From Verrucomicrobiota bacterium (GTDB taxonomy: Bacteria > Chlamydiota > Chlamydiia > Chlamydiales > FEN-1388): DNA of 5,330 nt. A program made the position numbers and the translations under genes. The first letter of the stretch is position 1. Every line of letters begins with the position of its first letter. The notes below the pieces were generated by a model. The model did no database searches. It saw only the letters and a program-made list of their open reading frames with translations, and was not told the origin of the DNA. Of the stretch, positions 1-5,330 are shown one piece after another. The stretch lies in contig JAFEGS010000087.1 in NCBI GenBank assembly GCA_018239705.1, positions 1 through 5,330 of the forward strand, given 5' to 3'.

Positions 1-14
1 TATTCATCTGAAGG

Positions 15-67
15 TTGGGTAAGATGCCGGCAAGCCGGCACCTAAGAAAGCTGTGGCAAGCCGCAGC
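15..67. repeat. Two tandem GC-rich hairpins with identical CAAG loops
   Basis: Two inverted repeats lie 10 bases apart. The first pairs TGCCGG (25-30) with CCGGCA (35-40) around the loop CAAG; it can be extended by an outer stem of 15-19 with 41-45 (one G-U pair) across a five-base bulge at 20-24. The second pairs GCTGTGG (50-56) with CCGCAGC (61-67), one G-U pair, around the same CAAG loop. Both share the core GGCAAGCC, spaced 26 bases apart. No run of T follows on either strand, so neither looks like a standard intrinsic terminator. They could be a dispersed palindromic repeat, an RNA structure at the 3' end of an upstream transcript, or a leader structure of the gene starting at 140. The pairing is seen directly; the role is unknown. 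Confidence 0.55.
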
Positions 68-139
68 ACTCCCAAAAGCTTCGCTCACTCAAGCACTAAA
101 TTCGCCTATCGCGTCAATTAATCTTAAGAGACACACTCA
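68..139 (+). other. Short upstream region of the 513-residue gene, no clear promoter
   Basis: I found no pair of -35 and -10 boxes at good spacing here. The region becomes A/T-richer from about 96 and ends in a weak purine stretch, AAGAG (126-130), nine bases before the ATG at 140. An in-frame TAA at 125-127 closes the frame just upstream, so the following gene cannot start earlier than 140. Promoter position is unresolved. Confidence 0.4.
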
Positions 140-1681
140 ATGACGGTACCAATAAATCCTCCTGATCATGCACCAGAATCCTTCGAAGATGTCCTCCGCA
201 GAATCTCTGCAGGGCTTCCTCCCGACGCTATGAAGGGAGGGACGCATATGGATTTTGCAGGTGGGTCTTCGCAAGATGGGTTACTTGCAAAGGTGCTCGA
301 GAAGGCAGGAGATGCTATATTAAGCTATGGAGAGGTAAAGCAGCTTCTCTATGGCGCGATTCAAGATCGGGTGAACAATAGCTTAGAGCCAATGACGGCG
401 CCCTTTAGCGCGTTAGTAGCTGCTATTTCTGATGAAGCGCTTCTCATGAACATGTCTACTCTTGGGGCAGGGGTTGGCTCCTCAATGATGCTCGCGCTTG
501 CACCGCTTTTTGTCGATAGCGCCATTTCGACTATTTCAAAAGTCCTGCGCTTTGAGTCTATGCCGCCGATTACCAAGAAAGAAAAGGCTGTAGAGAGCTT
601 TCTTGGTGCACTCATTGGCCTGCAGATTGGAGCAGGTCTCACATCTGACATGAAAATTGTGGTGCCCATCCAGAATAGGGCAACAATTACTGGCATGATA
701 CAGGAGATGGAGAGGGCGAAAGAGGAGTTTGAAACGCTTTTTGCGGTAGCAGAGAGAGATGGTTTGGACACTTCATTGGTTGAGGGGTTTAAAGATGCGC
801 CCTCTGATGCGATTAGTTTTCTTCGAAGTCTTAAACCAGGAGAAGAGAGCTATACACTTTCACTTCTCGGTGTGTGGGCGGCCAATCGCACGATTGTGCA
901 GAATATCCTTTTTAAGCGCCCCTATGAGGAACTGAGGGTCCGGTTTGACAAGGTCAAACATGCTCTTTTTTATGGTTTAAAGGACGAGATAAGCGAGCAG
1001 CAAGCAAAACAGCTAGATCTCATCCAGCAGCTCCTTTGGGCTGCACCACTGCTTACCAATTATGAAATTATTCAGCAGCTTCTCGATGAGCTAGAAGAAG
1101 ATGAAACGTCAGGCAAACCCAAGCCGCGTGCAGTAGGCCAGCTGCTTCTTTTTGGAGCTGCGAAAGAGATTCGAGTGATAGCTTCAGGGCAGATGACACC
1201 AGAATACCAGTATGTTGGGGTGATGCATACACAGCTAGAACATCTATCAAAAAAAATAGGCGAGCTTTTACCAAAAGCAGCAGCCGATCTGACGACAGAG
1301 CAGATGGAGGCGCTTTCAAGGGCTATTGTGGAAAGCATACAGGCGATCAGGGAGGAAAATCCCTATTCTCTCTCCATCATACTCAAAAGCCATCCTCGTA
1401 CATTTCTCTACCTTCTTCACGTTCATTCGTTTCTCATAGAGGATGTGAGTTTACCGGCAGTGGCAAACCCATCTGCAAAATTTGACGAGGCGATCGGGAG
1501 GCTTTCAAAATGGAAATCCTTTCATCGCTATCAGCCAGGTGCACTGCAGGCCCTCCTTCGAGAGGCAAAAAATGAGCCGGCATCGGATATCTACCGCATA
1601 GTTTACAAGGCTATCTTGGAAGAGCTCTCTACACTTGAGCCCAAAGAGGCGGCTATACTGCGCGCATTACTCACCTCGTAG
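140..1681 (+). CDS. Uncharacterised 513-residue helical protein with two hydrophobic segments
   Basis: I do not recognise the family and assign no function. The frame is open for 513 codons and its residue composition looks like real protein. There is no N-terminal signal peptide: the first 45 residues are polar and rich in Pro, Gly and Asp. Two hydrophobic stretches, about 100-132 (rich in Leu, Met, Gly, Ser) and 151-177, are separated by a basic linker with KKEK at 146-149. The rest looks mainly helical and charged, with likely amphipathic helices at about 183-207, 261-318 and 361-405. There is no cysteine anywhere. An in-frame TAA at 125-127 limits the start to ATG 140 (weak AAGAG before it) or a later one; ATG 248 (Met37) has a much better ribosome binding site and would give 477 residues. 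The gene converges on mfd and overlaps it by 11 bases. In a chlamydial setting, a secreted, translocator-like or inclusion-membrane protein is conceivable, but this rests only on hydropathy and composition. That it is a gene is fairly sure; its role is unknown. Confidence 0.82.
   Translation: MTVPINPPDHAPESFEDVLRRISAGLPPDAMKGGTHMDFAGGSSQDGLLAKVLEKAGDAILSYGEVKQLLYGAIQDRVNNSLEPMTAPFSALVAAISDEALLMNMSTLGAGVGSSMMLALAPLFVDSAISTISKVLRFESMPPITKKEKAVESFLGALIGLQIGAGLTSDMKIVVPIQNRATITGMIQEMERAKEEFETLFAVAERDGLDTSLVEGFKDAPSDAISFLRSLKPGEESYTLSLLGVWAANRTIVQNILFKRPYEELRVRFDKVKHALFYGLKDEISEQQAKQLDLIQQLLWAAPLLTNYEIIQQLLDELEEDETSGKPKPRAVGQLLLFGAAKEIRVIASGQMTPEYQYVGVMHTQLEHLSKKIGELLPKAAADLTTEQMEALSRAIVESIQAIREENPYSLSIILKSHPRTFLYLLHVHSFLIEDVSLPAVANPSAKFDEAIGRLSKWKSFHRYQPGALQALLREAKNEPASDIYRIVYKAILEELSTLEPKEAAILRALLTS
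233..240 (+). promoter_or_regulatory. Strong internal Shine-Dalgarno-like site before Met37
   Basis: AAGGGAGG at 233-240 lies seven bases before the in-frame ATG at 248-250. This is a far better match to the 16S rRNA 3' end than the weak AAGAG before ATG 140. It may mark the true start, a second start giving a shorter form, or simply reflect the codons for Lys-Gly-Gly (residues 32-34). Which of these holds cannot be decided from one sequence. Confidence 0.5.
1671..1681. other. Convergent 3' overlap of two coding regions
   Basis: The plus-strand gene ends with TAG at 1679-1681, and mfd on the minus strand ends with TGA at 1673-1671, so the last codons of each are antisense to the other over 11 bases. 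I looked on both sides for a hairpin followed by a T run and found none. A weak five-base-pair stem can be drawn on the minus strand just past the mfd stop, but it has no T tract. Transcription from each side probably runs into the other gene, or termination depends on Rho. Confidence 0.85.
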
Positions 1682-4600
1682 ACAGAACCTGACAGATCTT
1701 CTGCTCCATGTCTTCGGGGCCTTTAATCTTCTGGATAAGGGTCCTGCCGCTAGAGAGCGTATGTCCCTGTTTCCGCTCATATGCAATACTGACATTGTCT
1801 AGCTTCACGTGCGTGAAGCCCATTTGCGCTGCAAAGACTTTGACTTTGGTCTGGTGGTAGAGCCATTTTGCCTGCTCCGGAGGTTTTCCAAAGCGATCCA
1901 AGACCTCTTCCCAGATAGCATCTACCTCTTCAGGTGTGACGGCTTCGCCTAAGCGCTGGTAGAGCTCCATGCGAAGGTTTACATCATTCACATACTGCGC
2001 CGGCAGGCGGGCATCAAAGGGCATCTCGATTTTGGTATCTAACGTCCAGCTGGGAGCTTTGCCTTGCAGGGAGTTGATGGTCCTTTTGAGGAGCTTGCAG
2101 TAGAGGTGAAAGCCAATTTGGGTCACATGCCCCGACTGCTCCATGCCGAGAATATCGCCTGCGCCTCGTATTTCAAGATCTCTCATGGCCACCTTCATGC
2201 CCCCGCCATAGCCGCCCGCGAGAGTGAGTGCGTCGAGCCGCTTTCTTGCAAGATCTGACAGCCGCCTCTTGGGGTTTACCAGAAAGTAGGCGTAGGCCCT
2301 TCTATTCCAGCGGCCAACTCTTCCACGCAGCTGGTAGAGGTCTGCGATGCCAAACATGTCGGCATTGTCGATGAGGATGGTATTGGCATTAGGAATGTCG
2401 ATGCCATTTTCTACGATGGAAGTGGCCACCAGGATGTCGATCTCCCCCTTTTTAAAGCCGTGGAAGACAAGGTCGATCTCGTCTGGGTCCATCTGGCCAT
2501 GGCCAACGGCAATGCGAGCCTTTGGGAGGAGCTTTTTGAGGTGCGAGGCAGTTTCAAAGATTGACTCGATGCGGTTGTGGATGAAGTAGGCCTGTCCATC
2601 GCGGTTGAGCTCGCGCAGGAGTGCTGTCTGGATGAGCTGATCATCGGGGCTTACGAGCACTGTTTTTATGGGGAGACGGTCTTGTGGGGGCGTATTGATG
2701 ACAGAGAGATCTCTTGCTCCTATGAGCGACATATAGAGCGTGCGTGGAATAGGCGTCGCAGAGAGCGCGAGGCTGTCTACGCCGGTTTTAAGCTGCTTGA
2801 GGTGCTCTTTAGCCTTTACGCCAAAGCGCTGCTCTTCGTCAACAATGACAAGCCCGAGATCTTTGAACTCGATATCCTTTTGGATAAGCCGGTGCGTGCC
2901 GATGACAATATCAACAGCACCCGTCTTTACCTGTTCGAGCGTCTTTTTTATTTCGGCAGCTGATCGAAATCTTGAAAGGAGCTCGACGCGTACGCCAAAG
3001 CTCGACATGCGATCTCGAAAGCTTTCGTAGTGCTGCAGGGCGAGCACCGTTGTAGGTGTTAAGACTGCTACCTGTTTACGGCCATCCAGGACCGCTTTAA
3101 AGGCAGCTCGCATTGCCACTTCCGTCTTGCCATAGCCCACATCGCCGCACACAAGTCTGTCCATTGCTTTTTCAGAGCACATATCTTCTTTGATACTGCT
3201 GATGGCAGAGAGCTGGTCTTCTGTTTCGATGTAGGGGAATTCCTCTTCAAAAGAGATCGTGTCAGGGCTATCTGCGGGAAAGACAAAGCCTCCCTGCATC
3301 TCTCGCTCAGCATAGAGTTTGAGGAGGTCTGAGGCATATCCAATAATTGCCTTCTCAGTCTGCTCTCGCTGCTTTTTCCAGCGATTATTGCCAAGACCAT
3401 GCAGTTTTGGCGCCTCGGTATCACTTCCTATATACTTATTGATGAGGTGAGCCTGCGTAAGCGGAACAAAGAGCTTTGCACGATCTGCATATTCGATGAG
3501 AAAGTACTCTTCTTCAATGCCTTGATAGTTTGGCTTTTTTTCAACGCCCAGATAGCGGCCGATGCCGTGGTTGAAATGGACGACAGCCTCTCCGGGGGAT
3601 ATGTCAAAGGCATCTTGGACAGAAGAGTGGTAGTAGGTTCTCTGCTTTTCTCTTCGAACTTTTACGCGGTTTGTAAGCTCTGAGTATGGAAAGAGGATGA
3701 TTTTAGCATCATCGACGGTGATACCTTTTGAGAGATAGCCCCTCCAGAAATGGGGTTTGTGGATCTGCCTTGCCTGTAGCTTTGCAAGAAGAGACTGCTC
3801 TTCCACTTCGCTTTGACAGACAAAAAAGAGCTGGTAGTCGGCCTGTATTTGTGCCAGGCAGTCGAGAAGCTCCTCGCCCTCAGGCTCCTCATCTAAGTGG
3901 CATACGCGAGCAAAAAAATGGCCTAAGGTTTCAAAAGAGTGGGTGATTCGCATCGCACTAAGTGAGCGCAAAAACATCTCGAAGGTAATCTTCCCGCTTC
4001 CGGCTGTAAGCGAGTAAAATTTGGCCTTTTTTTCGGCTTCTACCTCTGAGAGCTGCTCTATAGGCTGCTTTGTAAAGAAGATGCGCTGCCTCTCAGCACA
4101 TAGGTCGAGAAGCTGTTCAATGCCAAGAAACGAAGGTGATGCACGTGCTCCTAAGGAGGTAAGAGACGCATAGCGATCTTCAAGCGCCTCCAGTTCGTCA
4201 AAGACAATGAGGCAGGAAGGGAGATAGTCGAGGATAGTGGTTAGCGGCCTATCTTGTGTATAGGACTCTTTGGCCTCGCTTATTTCCACTGCGTCTGCGT
4301 GCAGTGCCGATTTTTGCGAAGCGGGATCAAAAATGCGAATAGATTCTATGGCATTACCCCAAAATTCAATGCGAAAGGGGTGGGGGGAGGTGATGGGAAA
4401 GAGGTCGATTATGCCGCCACGGACAGCAAACTCTCCCTTTTCGCAGACAACGCTCTTCTTTTCATACCCAAGCTTCTCAAGGAGTAAAAGGCTTTCCTGG
4501 AAGTCGCAGCGCTCGCCCTGTGTAAATGTAAAAAATAATTTTTTAAAGGAGTCTGGCGACGGGACCTTCTGGAGGGCAGCCTGCAATGGGCAAAGGAGTA

Positions 4601-4955
4601 TAAAGGGGCCCGGTTCTGCTATGAGCGTGCGAAGTACCTGGATGCGGGCTCCTACGATGTCGGGGCTTGGCGCGATATTTTCAGAAGGGAGTGTCTCCCA
4701 AGCAGGAAATTCCAGTGTCTTGTAGGAAGAAAAGAGAGGAAGGTCATTGTAGAGCGTAAACTCCTCTATCCCGGCGCCGGTGAGAATGAGGAGCGATTTT
4801 TTCGAAATTTCGGCGCAGTGAGCTAAGAGGAGTGCCTTGGTGGCAGGCGAAAGACCTTCAAAGAGAAGAGATGAGCCAGATGCCAGTTCTTGGCTGCATT
4901 GTGCAAGCCTTGGACTTTTTGCAAGCTGATCTGTAAACCTTGAAGGAGTCGTCAT
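1671..4955 (-). CDS. mfd: Transcription-repair coupling factor Mfd
   Basis: Mfd is a cytoplasmic ATP-driven DNA translocase that removes RNA polymerase stalled at lesions and recruits UvrA, directing nucleotide excision repair to transcribed strands. The 1094 residues are close to the usual family length (1148 in E. coli). Domains in order: UvrB-like N-terminal module, about 20-245, with FPAWETLPSE near 83-92 and FAVRGGIIDLFP at 176-187; a variable middle region to about 440; the CarD-like RNA polymerase-interacting domain, about 451-515 (GEAVVHFNHGIGRYLG, 455-470); a linker helix near 526-550; the RecG-like motor with Walker A GDVGYGKT (604-611, Lys610), TPTT (633-636), GTHR (686-689), DEEQ (706-709), SAT (732-734), VATSIVENGIDIPN (843-856) and QLRGRVGR (875-882); the TRG motif RDLEIRGAGDILG (925-937); and a C-terminal TRCF domain, about 975-1090. 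The N-terminal module lacks a Walker A, as is normal for Mfd. No key motif is missing. The ATG at 4955 overlaps the alaS stop as ATGA, has no clear Shine-Dalgarno site, and fits coupled translation. Confidence 0.98.
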   Translation of the reverse strand: MTTPSRFTDQLAKSPRLAQCSQELASGSSLLFEGLSPATKALLLAHCAEISKKSLLILTGAGIEEFTLYNDLPLFSSYKTLEFPAWETLPSENIAPSPDIVGARIQVLRTLIAEPGPFILLCPLQAALQKVPSPDSFKKLFFTFTQGERCDFQESLLLLEKLGYEKKSVVCEKGEFAVRGGIIDLFPITSPHPFRIEFWGNAIESIRIFDPASQKSALHADAVEISEAKESYTQDRPLTTILDYLPSCLIVFDELEALEDRYASLTSLGARASPSFLGIEQLLDLCAERQRIFFTKQPIEQLSEVEAEKKAKFYSLTAGSGKITFEMFLRSLSAMRITHSFETLGHFFARVCHLDEEPEGEELLDCLAQIQADYQLFFVCQSEVEEQSLLAKLQARQIHKPHFWRGYLSKGITVDDAKIILFPYSELTNRVKVRREKQRTYYHSSVQDAFDISPGEAVVHFNHGIGRYLGVEKKPNYQGIEEEYFLIEYADRAKLFVPLTQAHLINKYIGSDTEAPKLHGLGNNRWKKQREQTEKAIIGYASDLLKLYAEREMQGGFVFPADSPDTISFEEEFPYIETEDQLSAISSIKEDMCSEKAMDRLVCGDVGYGKTEVAMRAAFKAVLDGRKQVAVLTPTTVLALQHYESFRDRMSSFGVRVELLSRFRSAAEIKKTLEQVKTGAVDIVIGTHRLIQKDIEFKDLGLVIVDEEQRFGVKAKEHLKQLKTGVDSLALSATPIPRTLYMSLIGARDLSVINTPPQDRLPIKTVLVSPDDQLIQTALLRELNRDGQAYFIHNRIESIFETASHLKKLLPKARIAVGHGQMDPDEIDLVFHGFKKGEIDILVATSIVENGIDIPNANTILIDNADMFGIADLYQLRGRVGRWNRRAYAYFLVNPKRRLSDLARKRLDALTLAGGYGGGMKVAMRDLEIRGAGDILGMEQSGHVTQIGFHLYCKLLKRTINSLQGKAPSWTLDTKIEMPFDARLPAQYVNDVNLRMELYQRLGEAVTPEEVDAIWEEVLDRFGKPPEQAKWLYHQTKVKVFAAQMGFTHVKLDNVSIAYERKQGHTLSSGRTLIQKIKGPEDMEQKICQVLSTR
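4952..4955 (-). promoter_or_regulatory. ATGA stop-start overlap joining alaS and mfd
   Basis: Read on the minus strand, positions 4955-4952 are ATGA: the mfd start codon ATG overlaps the alaS stop codon TGA. The 20 bases before the mfd ATG contain no good Shine-Dalgarno sequence. This is the usual arrangement for translational coupling, in which ribosomes finishing alaS restart on mfd, and it makes co-transcription very likely. There is no room for a separate mfd promoter except inside alaS. Confidence 0.85.
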
Positions 4956-5330
4956 GGAAGTTGAGAGGTAAGTTTTCGAAGAGCCTCAGCAATTTTCTGA
5001 GGTGCTTTGCCTGCACCTTGTGCCATTTCAGCCTTTCCTCCACCACTTCCTTCTACAATTTCAAGCGCGTGCTTGATGAGCTCGCTCGCTTTGATTCCAT
5101 TGCCTACTTTGTCTTGCGAGACTTTTACAAAAATGTGCGCCTTATCGCCATCTTGAGTGCCTAATGCGATAATACCGGATGGGACTCTCGTTGAAAGCTC
5201 ATCGACGAGCAGGCGAAGCTCACCTGCCGGCAGAGCAACAACAGATGTGCAGTAGTGGATGCCGGAACTGGTGGTGGCCACGGGGAGTGAGGAGGCAAGC
5301 TGGGAGCGTCTCTCTTTTTGGAGCTCTTTG
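4952..5330 (-). CDS. alaS: Alanyl-tRNA synthetase, C-terminal part (5' end outside window)
   Basis: AlaRS attaches alanine to tRNA-Ala in the cytoplasm. Only the last 125 codons are present; the frame runs open to the right edge, so the catalytic, tRNA-binding and editing domains lie outside. The visible part begins with a charged helix (KELQKERRSQLASSL) and continues into the DHHA1-type C-terminal domain: an alternating strand-helix pattern including RVPSGIIALGTQDGDKAHIFVKVS, here quoted only by its core GIIALGTQDG, then the diagnostic glycine-rich signature GSGGGKAEMAQGAGK near the end, which corresponds to the GGGGGGRPDMAQAGG type of motif in other AlaRS proteins. This domain contributes to binding the tRNA elbow and to bridging the aminoacylation and editing sites. 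A GTG at 5281 could be misread as a start of a small separate gene, but the homology continues upstream of it. The stop overlaps the mfd start by four bases. Identification is secure from the signature. Confidence 0.95.
   Translation of the reverse strand, partial: KELQKERRSQLASSLPVATTSSGIHYCTSVVALPAGELRLLVDELSTRVPSGIIALGTQDGDKAHIFVKVSQDKVGNGIKASELIKHALEIVEGSGGGKAEMAQGAGKAPQKIAEALRKLTSQLP

Noticed and set aside
1..45. Open plus-strand frame from the left edge to a TAA at 43-45, possibly the end of an upstream gene
   Set aside because: Only 14 codons are visible, they resemble no known protein end, and they run through the first hairpin. It cannot be told from chance.
1..87. Open minus-strand frame starting at a GTG near 87 and running to the left edge
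   Set aside because: It has no ribosome binding site, its composition (clustered Ala, Cys, Arg, Leu) looks spurious, and it is explained by the GC-rich hairpins.
361..771. 136-codon minus-strand frame inside the unknown gene
   Set aside because: Its serine-rich, low-information sequence is typical of an antisense shadow, and the plus-strand frame over the same bases looks like genuine protein.
1611..1720. Intrinsic terminator at the convergent junction
   Set aside because: Only weak five-base-pair stems can be drawn and none is followed by a T run on either strand.
2577..2963. 128-codon plus-strand frame inside mfd
   Set aside because: It is antisense to the conserved helicase motor of Mfd, whose motifs explain the sequence constraint.
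4270..4725. 151-codon plus-strand frame inside mfd
   Set aside because: It is antisense to the conserved UvrB-like module and has no recognisable features of its own.
4952..5281. A separate small gene starting at GTG 5281
   Set aside because: The frame continues to the window edge and the sequence is the AlaRS C-terminal domain, so the GTG is an internal valine codon.

Overview
The window most likely comes from a member of the Chlamydiota, probably an environmental, non-Chlamydia lineage. The main reason is gene order: alaS followed directly by mfd on one strand, joined by a 4-base ATGA overlap. I recall this alaS-mfd order from Chlamydia genomes, but could not check it here. Base composition sampled by eye is near 48% G+C, which is high for the better-known amoeba-associated chlamydiae, so the phylum assignment is an inference (about 0.6).

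Layout. Positions 1-139 have no supported gene. They hold two consecutive GC-rich hairpins with the same CAAG loop (15-67), possibly part of a dispersed palindromic repeat, followed by about 70 bases in which I see no convincing promoter. Positions 140-1681 (+) encode a 513-residue protein I do not recognise. It is mostly helical, has no cysteine and has two hydrophobic stretches near residues 100-177. Its start is uncertain because a strong ribosome binding site lies inside the frame, ahead of Met37. Positions 4955-1671 (-) encode a complete Mfd, the transcription-repair coupling factor, with all major domains and helicase motifs intact. Positions 5330-4952 (-) hold the last 125 codons of alaS, covering the C-terminal DHHA1-type domain of alanyl-tRNA synthetase.

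How it fits together. alaS and mfd look like one transcriptional unit with coupled translation; both are housekeeping genes. The unknown gene converges on mfd and the two coding regions overlap by 11 bases at their 3' ends. I see no intrinsic terminator at the junction, so the transcripts probably overlap. Nothing here amounts to a clear new biological system. The points most worth following up are the unknown 513-residue protein (possible secreted or membrane-interacting protein), its start, and the paired hairpins upstream of it.
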